A DNA stretch of 9,361 nt from JAVVTQ01 sp036653595 (GTDB lineage: Bacteria; Bacillota; Clostridia; Oscillospirales; Ruminococcaceae), in assembly GCA_036653595.1 (NCBI GenBank), contig JAVVTQ010000049.1:1-9361 (forward strand). The letters are read 5' to 3'. Positions 1-5,933 of the stretch are shown here, piece after piece. How positions within the stretch are numbered: the stretch's first letter is position 1; each line of letters opens with the position of its first letter. Below the pieces are notes generated by a model that was not told where the DNA came from, searched no databases, and worked only from the letters and a program-made list of their open reading frames with translations. A program made the translations under genes and the position numbers.

Positions 1-408
1 CTGCTGCGCCATGCATTCAAGTCCTGCGCAATGTTTGCCGCGTCGGCATTTGCATTTATATTCTTTAAAATAACATATCTTTACTATGGACAATATATAT
101 TCAGGCACATGGCAAAATGGGGAACCTTGCAGGAGCTGGTGGACGACTTTTATGTTATCACAAGCACCGCAATCGGCGGAAGTATTATGTATCTACGCCT
201 TTGGAGCGCGGCTCTTCTTCTTTGCGTCTGCCTTGCCTTTGTGCTCGACCTGCTCATATACCGCGCGCCAAAGGACAGCGAATACAGATATAATCCGCTG
301 ATGAGAATGAAGACGCCGGTTCGCTGGTTTTGTTATATTTTCATGTTTGCCGCAATACTGCTGCTCGGCCGGTTTGGCAGCTCCGGATTCTTGTACTTTA
401 TGTTCTGA
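1..408 (+). CDS. MBOAT-family membrane O-acyltransferase, C-terminal part
   Basis: The frame is open from the first base of the window and ends at TGA 406-408. The methionine at 31 is therefore probably internal, and the true start lies upstream. The visible 135 residues are hydrophobic, with about three membrane segments. They carry the C-terminal signature pattern of the MBOAT (AlgI/DltB/PatA-like) family: an aromatic-rich FIFFK segment followed by a spaced helix, a long membrane segment, and a final G-x-FGSSGFLYFMF-type ending, which resembles the usual FG-x-x-x-FIYFQF terminus. Family members move acyl groups (often acetyl) onto extracellular polysaccharides, teichoic acids or lipids. The catalytic His region lies upstream and is not visible, so the substrate cannot be named. 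Confidence is good for the family and low for a specific function. Confidence 0.75.
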   Translation: MLRHAFKSCAMFAASAFAFIFFKITYLYYGQYIFRHMAKWGTLQELVDDFYVITSTAIGGSIMYLRLWSAALLLCVCLAFVLDLLIYRAPKDSEYRYNPLMRMKTPVRWFCYIFMFAAILLLGRFGSSGFLYFMF

Positions 409-434
409 AAAAACGCGCACGCAGAGTGCTTTGC

Positions 435-484
435 AAAGGGGACATCCGCCGCAAAAAGCAGCGGGAGAATGTCCCTTTTTGTTT
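435..484 (+). terminator. Intrinsic terminator after the MBOAT gene
   Basis: The stem AAAGGGGACAT (435-445) pairs with ATGTCCCTTTT (469-479) with one G-T wobble. A second inner stem, CCGC (446-449) with GCGG (461-464), extends it. A T-rich tract (476-484, broken by one G) follows. It lies 27 bases after the MBOAT stop codon. Confidence 0.85.
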
Positions 485-518
485 TGAAAAATCACAATAT
501 ACCGCAGCGCGTGCGGCT

Positions 519-556
519 TGTATACATATTTTGACAAGCTTATTTTGATGTATACT
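519..556. promoter_or_regulatory. Paired TGTATAC boxes bracketing the MATE promoter
   Basis: TGTATACA (519-526, a perfect 8-bp palindrome) and TGTATACT (549-556) are exactly 30 bp apart, about three helical turns. The first lies just upstream of TTGACA at 531, and the second overlaps the candidate -10. This arrangement fits a dimeric repressor binding two half-turn-matched sites, but no regulator gene is adjacent. The operator role is inference. Confidence 0.35.
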
Positions 557-579
557 ATGCTTTTATATTGTGCTACAAT
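531..579 (+). promoter_or_regulatory. Candidate promoter(s) of the MATE gene
   Basis: A perfect TTGACA -35 (531-536) is followed after 16 bp by TACTAT (553-558). A second possibility just downstream is the extended -10 TGCTACAAT (571-579), which has no good -35. Both lie downstream of the terminator and 36 to 57 bases before the MATE start, so the gene is probably expressed as its own unit. Confidence 0.5.
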
Positions 580-614
580 ATTGAGCAATGCTATTTTTTT
601 GAATGGAGAAATTT

Positions 615-2006
615 ATGGAACCAAAAAAGGAAAACAAACTCGGCACAATGCCGATGAAAAAATTACTCGTCGGGACGTCGCTGCCGCTTATGGCGTCGAT
701 GCTCATTCAGTCACTTTATAATATAGTGGACGGAATATACGTTGCTCGCCTCTCGGAGGATGCCCTTACTGCGACTTCTCTCGCGTTTACAATGCAGATG
801 CTCATGCTCGCGGTCGCGCTGGGAACAGGTGTCGGAGTCAACTCGCTCATATCGCGGAAGTTGGGCGCAGGACTGCGCGACGACGCCAATACGACTGCGA
901 CAACAGGCCTTATTCTCGCGGGTGTCAGCTCAGCTGTGTTTACCCTTATAGGCGTGTTTTTCACGGAAACATATTTTTCCCTTTACAGCGCGGGAAACAG
1001 TGAAATAGCGGTGCTCGGCGGCGAATACCTGCGCGTCTGCATGGTTTACAATCAGGGCATATTCCTCGCCATAATGTGCGAGAGACTCTTGCAGGCGACG
1101 GGAAATTCTTTTTCCAGCATGATTTCTCAAGGCGCCGGAGCAATCACAAATATCATACTCGACCCGATACTCATCTTCGGTTTATACGGGGCGCCAAAGC
1201 TTGGAATCAAGGGTGCCGCGATAGCGACGGTCGTGGGACAATATGTCGCGTTCGGGATTGCACTGCTTTTCAACAAGCTTAAAAATCACGATATTAAGTT
1301 CAAAATCCGCGGGTTCAGATTAAAAATGCACATAGTAGTTGACATATACAAAGTGGGGCTTCCTGCCATTCTGATGCAGGCCACAGGCTCGCTCATGACG
1401 GCGCTTATGAACAAGGTGCTCGTTTTGTTTTCCACGACGGCAGTTGCGGTTTTCGGGGCGTACTTCAAGCTGCAAAGCTTCGTCTTTATGCCGGTGTTCG
1501 GCCTCAATCAGGGGCTGACACCGATTGTCGGCTACAACTACGGTGCAAAAAATAAGGCGCGCATCGATTCGGCAATCAAGATGGTTTCGATAGCGGCCGT
1601 GTCGATTATGCTTCTCGGAACAGCAGTGTTTTGGATATTCACAAGAGAGCTGCTGGGGCTGTTTGAGGCCAGCAGTGAGGCTCTCGCAATAGGTGTTCCG
1701 GCTCTTCGCATAATCAGCCTGGGCTTTGTGCTTGCCGCTGTCTCAATCGTCATGACATCCATCTTTCAGGGAATTGGAATAGGCTGGATAAGCATGGTGA
1801 CATCGTTTTTGCGCCAGCTTGTCGTGTTGCTTCCGCTTGCATTCGTGTTCGCAGAGCTATTCGGACTAAATGCAATTTGGTGGGCTTTTCCGTTGTCGGA
1901 GCTTGTCTCGCTTGTATTTGTGGCACTCATGTTCAAGAGAGTTTACCGGCAAAAAATAAAGGTTATCGAGTCTGACGGCAAAAGCATAAAGAGCGCTGAA
2001 ATTTGA
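615..2006 (+). CDS. MATE family multidrug/cation efflux transporter
   Basis: The 463-residue polytopic membrane protein matches the usual MATE length and twelve-helix layout. Recognisable family features are the N-terminal segment with LPLMASMLIQSLYNIVDGIY, the G-T-G-V-G-V-N-S-L-I-S-R-K-L-G-A-G stretch after helix 2, LDPILIFGLYGAPKLGIKGAA near the end of the first half, and GLNQGLTPIVGYNYGAKN opening the second bundle. These point to the NorM/MepA/DinF superfamily, which exports cationic drugs or metabolites from the cytoplasm using a Na+ or H+ gradient. An ATG also lies at 603, but GGAG at 605-608 overlaps it and sits six bases before ATG 615, so 615 is preferred. The gene stands alone between a terminator upstream and a convergent hairpin downstream. 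The substrate is unknown. Confidence 0.9.
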   Translation: MEPKKENKLGTMPMKKLLVGTSLPLMASMLIQSLYNIVDGIYVARLSEDALTATSLAFTMQMLMLAVALGTGVGVNSLISRKLGAGLRDDANTTATTGLILAGVSSAVFTLIGVFFTETYFSLYSAGNSEIAVLGGEYLRVCMVYNQGIFLAIMCERLLQATGNSFSSMISQGAGAITNIILDPILIFGLYGAPKLGIKGAAIATVVGQYVAFGIALLFNKLKNHDIKFKIRGFRLKMHIVVDIYKVGLPAILMQATGSLMTALMNKVLVLFSTTAVAVFGAYFKLQSFVFMPVFGLNQGLTPIVGYNYGAKNKARIDSAIKMVSIAAVSIMLLGTAVFWIFTRELLGLFEASSEALAIGVPALRIISLGFVLAAVSIVMTSIFQGIGIGWISMVTSFLRQLVVLLPLAFVFAELFGLNAIWWAFPLSELVSLVFVALMFKRVYRQKIKVIESDGKSIKSAEI

Positions 2007-2023
2007 ATTCATTCGTGAAACTT

Positions 2024-2065
2024 CCATAAAGATAAAGCCCCGCTGCAATTGGCTTGCAGCGGGGC
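2024..2065. terminator. Convergent terminator between MATE and PPC genes
   Basis: There is a perfect 12-bp stem, GCCCCGCTGCAA (2037-2048) with TTGCAGCGGGGC (2054-2065), and a five-base loop. Read on the minus strand the stem is followed by TTTATCTTTATGG, so it best suits the minus-strand PPC gene. On the plus strand the tail is only A/T-rich, but the strong stem may also end MATE transcripts. Confidence 0.8.
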
Positions 2066-2107
2066 ATAATTGACGGCCAAAAACTTGTGGTGCGCTAAAA
2101 AAAATGT

Positions 2108-2503
2108 CTATTCTTCCTCGAAAACAAGCTCATCATAGCCTGTTTCGGCATCGAATTCGGAGGCTATCACACAGTTGTCCACAGTGCCTATCACAAGCTC
2201 GCAGGTTGTGTTTATGACAGTGCCCTCCATGAGGTGTCCTCCTATTGCAGAGAGGTCTTCCTTTGAGAGTGAGATGTGAATGTGACAGCGCGCAGCGCTC
2301 ACGGTGCCTCCGATAGAAACAATCTCGCATGGCTCGTCGATTTCATGGACTGTGATTCCGCCGGCATCGCGAATTTTGGCGCGCAGCACACAGCCCACAC
2401 CGCTCAAAATGACACCCGCCTTGATATTGTGCTTTGCGGCCAGCGCCGATATTTCCGCGAGGAGATCATCGCCGCGGTGAAGCCTTTTAAAAAACTGTTC
2501 CAC
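2108..2503 (-). CDS. PPC/DUF296 domain protein (PD1-like, COG1661 type)
   Basis: This is a 131-residue protein consisting of a single PPC (plant and prokaryote conserved, DUF296) domain. Family features in order are LHRGDDLLAEI (8-18), IKAGVILSGVGCV (27-39), the C-E-I-V-S-I-G-G-T strand (59-67), the H-I-H pair (His74, His76) in CHIHISLS, and GGHLMEGTVINTTCELVI (88-105) with His90. The three histidines are the conserved cluster of the prokaryotic family. Bacterial members are often labelled DNA-binding by analogy with plant AT-hook proteins, which carry an extra AT-hook that this protein lacks, so that label is weak. The frame stays open upstream to 2779, but the extension has no family similarity and would run through the promoter and into folD. 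The GTG at 2503-2501 with AGGGGAGG just ahead sets the start. It is divergent from folD, which raises a possible link to folate or one-carbon control, but nothing shows this directly. Confidence 0.85.
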   Translation of the reverse strand: MEQFFKRLHRGDDLLAEISALAAKHNIKAGVILSGVGCVLRAKIRDAGGITVHEIDEPCEIVSIGGTVSAARCHIHISLSKEDLSAIGGHLMEGTVINTTCELVIGTVDNCVIASEFDAETGYDELVFEEE

Positions 2504-2507
2504 ATTG

Positions 2508-2515
2508 CCTCCCCT
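2508..2515 (-). promoter_or_regulatory. Ribosome binding site deciding the GTG start of the PPC gene
   Basis: AGGGGAGG on the minus strand lies four bases before GTG (2503-2501). An ATG begins two bases before that GTG in another frame but does not give the PPC protein. The spacing is short but the site is near consensus. Confidence 0.7.
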
Positions 2516-2532
2516 AAACTCACAAACTTTAT

Positions 2533-2562
2533 TTGTAATTATACACCGCACTGATATATAAT
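2533..2562 (+). promoter_or_regulatory. Promoter of the folD-folC-folT/fthC operon
   Basis: TTGTAA (2533-2538) is followed after 18 bp by a perfect TATAAT (2557-2562), with a predicted start near 2569. The leader is only about 24 bases, too short for a tetrahydrofolate riboswitch. The promoter interlocks with the minus-strand promoter, the two sharing bases 2538 and 2562. Confidence 0.7.
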
Positions 2563-2567
2563 GTAAA
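2538..2567 (-). promoter_or_regulatory. Promoter of the PPC gene
   Basis: On the minus strand TTTACA (2567-2562) is followed after 18 bp by TATAAT (2543-2538). The predicted transcription start is near 2531, leaving a leader of about 28 bases before the GTG. Its -10 abuts the -35 of the opposing folD promoter and vice versa. Confidence 0.7.
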
Positions 2568-2592
2568 CAAAATCGCCGCGGAGGGATATGAA

Positions 2593-3465
2593 ATGGCAAA
2601 GCTTTTAGGAGAACCGGTCGCCCAAAAAATATGCTTTGAGCTGTTGCCTCGTGTCGCCTTGCTGGCGAAGTGCAAAACGGTGCCGCAGCTCTGCATAGTT
2701 CGAGTTGGCGAAAGGCCTGACGATATATATTATGAAAAAAGCGCTGCCAAAAGGTGCGCATCTGTTGGAGTGATGACAAGAAAGCTCACGCTGCCTCAGG
2801 AAATCACACAAAGAGAGCTTCTACTGGAGATAGACAGGCTCAACGAGGACGTCTCCGTGCACGGGGTGCTGCTGCTGCGCCCTCTTCCAAAGCAGCTCGA
2901 CGAGGACAAAATTTGCGAGAGGCTTTGTGCAGAAAAGGACATAGACTGCATTAAGAAAAGCTCGCTGGCAGGCGTATTTTGCGGCGACAGAAGCGGCTTT
3001 TCGCCATGTACTGCGCAGGCGTGTCTAGAGCTGCTCGATTTTTACAATATCGAAACAGAGGGCAAAAATGTAGCTGTCGTCGGGCGTTCACTCGTAATAG
3101 GAAAGCCCGTCGCGATGCTCCTTTTGTCCCGCAATGCCACGGTGACGGTGTGCCATACGAGGACGAGGAAGCTTGCGGAAATTTGCGGGCGCTCGGACAT
3201 AGTAGTGGCGGCGGCCGGCAAAGCGAAAATGCTCGGCAAAGACTGCTTTTTCGAAGGGCAGACAGTGCTGGATGTTGGGATAAATCCTGATGCGGGTGGC
3301 TCTGTGTGCGGCGATGCGGACTGTGCGGCGGCAGTTGAATTTGGCGCGGACTGCACGCCTGTACCGGGCGGCATAGGCGCTGTGACAACGGCCGTGCTGG
3401 CTCAGCATGTGGTGCGCGCCGCCGAAATGACAACTGACGAGAGGGCTTGTGCATATGACATATGA
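2593..3465 (+). CDS. folD: FolD: methylene-THF dehydrogenase / methenyl-THF cyclohydrolase
   Basis: This cytoplasmic bifunctional enzyme interconverts 5,10-methylene-, 5,10-methenyl- and 10-formyl-tetrahydrofolate using NADP(H). Its 290 residues match the family length. The N-terminal catalytic domain includes IVRVGERPDDIYY (35-47) and KDID (115-118). The Rossmann part has VVGRSLVIGKPVAMLLL (162-178), VLDVGIN (225-231) and the late PVPGGIGAVTT (256-266). GGAGGG (2580-2585) lies seven bases before the ATG. Two positions are unusual. The canonical catalytic Lys (Lys54 in E. coli) aligns with Ala51 here, with Lys53 two places later, and the Gln of the usual QLPLP motif is Leu95 in LLRPLP. I recall the same YE-x-x-A-x-KRC pattern in other clostridial FolD proteins, so this is probably a clade trait rather than decay. 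It is the first gene of the folate operon and overlaps folC. Confidence 0.93.
   Translation: MAKLLGEPVAQKICFELLPRVALLAKCKTVPQLCIVRVGERPDDIYYEKSAAKRCASVGVMTRKLTLPQEITQRELLLEIDRLNEDVSVHGVLLLRPLPKQLDEDKICERLCAEKDIDCIKKSSLAGVFCGDRSGFSPCTAQACLELLDFYNIETEGKNVAVVGRSLVIGKPVAMLLLSRNATVTVCHTRTRKLAEICGRSDIVVAAAGKAKMLGKDCFFEGQTVLDVGINPDAGGSVCGDADCAAAVEFGADCTPVPGGIGAVTTAVLAQHVVRAAEMTTDERACAYDI
3440..3445 (+). promoter_or_regulatory. Ribosome binding site for folC
   Basis: AGAGGG lies inside the 3' end of folD, nine bases before ATG 3455 but only three before an in-frame GTG at 3449. The spacing favours the ATG. Confidence 0.6.
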
Positions 3466-4732
3466 AGAGGCAATGACCTTTATACACGACATCAATTGGA
3501 GAAAGAGCAAGCTGGGGCTGGAGCGCGTAAGCGAGCTGCTGCACCTGCTTGGCGACCCACAAGATGAGCTGTCCGTCATACATGTAGCCGGGACAAACGG
3601 CAAAGGCTCTGTGTGCGCGATGCTGTCATATATACTTAAAGAGGCGGGATACAAAACCGGCCTCTATATATCCCCCTACATCACCGACTTCAACGAGCGC
3701 ATGCAGATAGACAATGTGCCGATAGGAGAGAGCGAGCTCTGCGAGCTGACAGAGTCGGTGCGCGCAGCCGTTGTCAAAATGGACTGCGCCCCGACGGAGT
3801 TTGAAATAGTGTGCGCGATTGCGTTTTTGTATTTTAGGAATAATGACTGTGATATCGTTGTCCTTGAGGTCGGAATGGGTGGACGCCTCGACGCGACAAA
3901 TGTTGTAAAAGCGCCTCTCGTCTCCGTGCTCACGGCTATAGATTATGACCATATGCAGTATCTGGGCGACACACTTGAGGCTATTGCCGGCGAAAAGGCC
4001 GGCATAATAAAAGAGGGCTGTCCTGCTGTCAGCTATGAACAACCAAAGGGAGTGCTTGACGTTTTCAGAAAAAAATGCGGCGAAGAGGAATCTCGCTTTT
4101 CGGTCTGCGATTTTTCAAAGCTCTGCGAGAAAAGCTCTGACATCAACGGGCAGACGTTTGACTATAAAGAATACAGAAATATGTTTTTGCCGCTGCTAGG
4201 AGAGCATCAGCAGAGGAATGCGGCATTGGTGCTTGAGACTGTCAAAGTCCTAAAAGAACGAAACATGATCGTCTCGGAAGATGCTGTCAGAAAAGGCCTC
4301 ACGGCGGTGACATGGCCCGCGCGCTTTGAGGTTCTTTGCCGTGAGCCCATGTTCGTCCTCGATGGCGGCCACAATCCACACGGTGTAAGGTGTGCTGTTG
4401 CCGCTGTCAAAAGATATTTTGCAAAAGAGAGAGTCATAGTTCTCGTCGGGGTGCTTGCGGACAAGAACTATGAGGAGATGTTGGAGCTTTTTGATGATGT
4501 GGCGGGAGAATATGTCGCAGTGACGGTTCCAAACCCGCGCGCACTTCCTGCGGCCGAGCTGGCAAAGGCTCTTGAAAAGTACGGTAGACCAGTGAAGGCT
4601 TTTGACGATGTTGCAAAGGCTGTTGACTTTTGTCTTGACCTTGCAAAGGAGAAAAATTGCCCGGTGCTCGCGGCAGGCTCACTCTATATGTCAGGAGAAA
4701 TAAGAGAGAAGCTTTTGAGGTTGTCAAATTGA
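3455..4732 (+). CDS. folC: FolC: folylpolyglutamate synthase / dihydrofolate synthase
   Basis: This ATP-dependent Mur-ligase-family enzyme adds glutamates to (tetrahydro)folates, keeping them in the cell and raising their affinity for folate enzymes. Some members also make dihydrofolate from dihydropteroate. Its 425 residues are full length. Motifs in order are the P-loop GTNGKGS (46-52), the SPYITDFNERM loop (73-83), EVGMGGRLDATN (138-149) for Mg-ATP, GEKAGIIKEG (179-188) with the candidate carbamylated Lys, HQQRNAAL (251-258), DGGHNPHG (303-310; the usual DGAHN has Ala), and C-terminal GVLADKNYEEM (332-342) and AGSLYMSGEI (407-416). The start overlaps the folD stop by 11 bases, implying translational coupling. 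Sequence alone does not say whether it acts in de novo synthesis or only in polyglutamylation. No other synthesis gene (folP, folK, folB, folE) is here, and the linked importer favours a salvage role. Confidence 0.95.
   Translation: MTYEEAMTFIHDINWRKSKLGLERVSELLHLLGDPQDELSVIHVAGTNGKGSVCAMLSYILKEAGYKTGLYISPYITDFNERMQIDNVPIGESELCELTESVRAAVVKMDCAPTEFEIVCAIAFLYFRNNDCDIVVLEVGMGGRLDATNVVKAPLVSVLTAIDYDHMQYLGDTLEAIAGEKAGIIKEGCPAVSYEQPKGVLDVFRKKCGEEESRFSVCDFSKLCEKSSDINGQTFDYKEYRNMFLPLLGEHQQRNAALVLETVKVLKERNMIVSEDAVRKGLTAVTWPARFEVLCREPMFVLDGGHNPHGVRCAVAAVKRYFAKERVIVLVGVLADKNYEEMLELFDDVAGEYVAVTVPNPRALPAAELAKALEKYGRPVKAFDDVAKAVDFCLDLAKEKNCPVLAAGSLYMSGEIREKLLRLSN
4717..4720 (+). promoter_or_regulatory. 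Ribosome binding site deciding the TTG start of the fusion gene
   Basis: GAGG lies eight bases before TTG 4729-4731. The TTG overlaps the folC stop in the arrangement TTGA, a typical coupled start/stop. An earlier in-frame TTG at 4657 would add 24 residues of non-family sequence inside folC and has a poorer context. Confidence 0.65.
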
Positions 4733-5829
4733 AAATCAGCGCAAAAAAAATTGCGGTCATAGGACTGCTCACAGCCATCGAGATATTGCTGTCAAGGGTG
4801 CTCGCAATACCGACACCGATAGTCAAGCTCAGCCTTGCCTTTATACCAACTGCCATCATCGCAGAGCTGTATGGCCCTCTTTGGGCCGGCTTTGCCGCGG
4901 CGGCGGCTGATTTTATAGGTGCGCTTATCCTGCCAACGGGGCCGTACTTTTTTGGTTTCACGTTGACTGCTTTCCTGACGGGAGTTGTGTTCGGGCTGTT
5001 TCTATACGGCAGAAAAGCAAGAGCTTTGTATTCTGTGATGGCCGCGGCAACAGTTTGCCTTGTGCTCAATTTGGGGCTGGACACACTGTGGCTTCAAATT
5101 TTCATGAACAAGGGAATACTGGCGCTGCTTCCGACACGCGCGGTCAAATGTATCGTCATGCTGCCCCTTGAAGCCGCGGGGCTTTGGATGCTGCGCAAGA
5201 ATCGCGACACATGGTTTAAAAGCCAGACCGATGCGATTGCCGCCGAGTACCGCGCGCGTGCACGCGGCATATTAAAAGGAAATCCAAAGATGCGAGAGGT
5301 GCAAAGCGAGAGGATTTGCAGCGCCGTAACTTCCCTCGAAGAGTTCAAAAATGCAAAGACTGTTTTTTGCTTTGTAGGAACAGACAGAGAGATAGACACG
5401 TCGCTAATTATCAAAAAATGCTTTGAGGAAAAAAAGACGCTGTGCGTTCCGCGCTGTGAAAAGGGAAATGAGCTGACAGCGAGGAGAATAAATCTCCTCT
5501 CCGAGCTGAAGCTCGGAAAATTCGGACTGCTGGAACCGGACGAGCACAGCCAAATCGTAGATAAATCAGACATCGATTTTTCTGTAATACCGGCGTCGGC
5601 GGTCGATTTGTCGCTGCACAGAATGGGAAAGGGCGGCGGCTTCTATGACAGATACCTCTCGGACAGCGGCGACATGTACAAAGTGGCTGTCTGCCCGTCA
5701 CAGCTTTGCGTTGCTGCGCTTCTGGCAACAGAAAATGACGTGCCTATGGACGCCGTCGTCACAGAAAACAAAATTCGCAGGAAAATGAAGAATAAGTCAA
5801 AAACAGCGAGAATACACGAGCAAACCTGA
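4729..5829 (+). CDS. folT-fthC: Fusion: FolT-type ECF folate S component + 5-formyl-THF cyclo-ligase
   Basis: One 366-residue frame carries two complete domains. Residues 1-160 are a folate-family ECF transporter S component. They show the KISAKKIAVIGLLTAIEILL first helix, the L-x-F-I-P-x-A-I-I-A-E-L-Y-G-P-L-W-A-G stretch, then A-A-A-D-F-I-G-A and PTGPYFFGFTLTAFLTGVVF (69-88), and about six membrane helices. Residues 168-350 are a full 5-formyltetrahydrofolate cyclo-ligase. They have the basic YRARARG start helix, KTVFCFVGTDREIDTS (210-225), LCVPR (238-242), IPASAVD (287-293) and the hallmark H-R-M-G-K-G-G-G-F-Y-D-R-Y-L (297-310). The linker is about ten residues, with no stop, frameshift or evident internal ATG start between the domains. 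S components have both ends in the cytoplasm, so the enzyme would face the folate exit side. The ligase converts 5-formyl-THF plus ATP to 5,10-methenyl-THF. The start overlaps folC by three bases. The basic tail (350-366) is extra. Confidence 0.9.
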   Translation: MKISAKKIAVIGLLTAIEILLSRVLAIPTPIVKLSLAFIPTAIIAELYGPLWAGFAAAAADFIGALILPTGPYFFGFTLTAFLTGVVFGLFLYGRKARALYSVMAAATVCLVLNLGLDTLWLQIFMNKGILALLPTRAVKCIVMLPLEAAGLWMLRKNRDTWFKSQTDAIAAEYRARARGILKGNPKMREVQSERICSAVTSLEEFKNAKTVFCFVGTDREIDTSLIIKKCFEEKKTLCVPRCEKGNELTARRINLLSELKLGKFGLLEPDEHSQIVDKSDIDFSVIPASAVDLSLHRMGKGGGFYDRYLSDSGDMYKVAVCPSQLCVAALLATENDVPMDAVVTENKIRRKMKNKSKTARIHEQT

Positions 5830-5900
5830 CGTATTCTTATAAGACGGTATATAATAGCACTTTACCGTAGTAGCATGTTACTACAGTAAAGTGCTATTAT
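5826..5900 (+). promoter_or_regulatory. Candidate promoters of the amino-acid ABC operon
   Basis: Candidate A is CTGACG (5826-5831, overlapping the fusion stop codon), an 18-bp spacer, and a perfect TATAAT (5850-5855), with a start near 5862 inside the left arm of the palindrome. Candidate B is the extended -10 TGCTATTAT (5892-5900) in the right arm, without a clear -35. AAAGGA (5918-5923) then serves ATG 5934. Which one is used is unknown. Confidence 0.5.
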
Positions 5901-5907
5901 GTCTTAT
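5839..5907. repeat. Long inverted repeat (50-bp near-perfect palindrome) before the ABC operon
   Basis: ATAATAGCACTTTAC (5851-5865) is the exact reverse complement of 5886-5900. Inside it GTAGTA (5867-5872) pairs with TACTAC (5879-5884), so 23 of the 25 symmetric pairs of 5851-5900 match, the exceptions being 5866/5885 and 5873/5878. Outside it ATAAGAC (5839-5845) pairs with GTCTTAT (5901-5907), leaving a five-base bulge on the left. No T-run follows, so it is not a classical terminator. It may be an operator, a 5' mRNA stabiliser or processing site, or a small mobile repeat. Confidence 0.85.
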
Positions 5908-5933
5908 CGGAAAACCGAAAGGAAAAGATAAGT

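Noticed and set aside
193..588. Minus-strand open frame opposite the MBOAT end and the MATE promoter
   Set aside because: It covers the terminator and the MATE promoter, has no ribosome site or motif, and lies opposite a recognisable gene end.
2563..2592. Tetrahydrofolate riboswitch in the folate operon leader
   Set aside because: The predicted leader is about 24 bases, far too short for the aptamer, and the gaps between operon genes are negative.
2504..2779. N-terminal extension of the PPC protein on the minus strand
   Set aside because: The 92 extra residues have no family similarity, would cross both promoters and overlap the folD start. AGGGGAGG before GTG 2503 marks the real start.
2951..3583. 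Minus-strand open frame of 210 codons opposite folD and folC
   Set aside because: It is low-complexity, Arg/Pro/Ser-rich sequence opposite two clearly recognisable genes, with no motif of its own.
4657..4728. Upstream TTG start for the folT-fthC fusion
   Set aside because: The added residues are a shifted reading of folC with no family match. GAGG at 4717-4720 points to TTG 4729.
4434..5084. Minus-strand open frame of 216 codons opposite folC and folT
   Set aside because: It is a shadow of well-supported plus-strand genes with no recognisable domain.
5839..5907. Reading the long palindrome as the intrinsic terminator of the folate operon
   Set aside because: No T-run follows the right arm on the plus strand, and promoter-like elements lie inside it. 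It may still influence 3' ends, but it is not a classical terminator.
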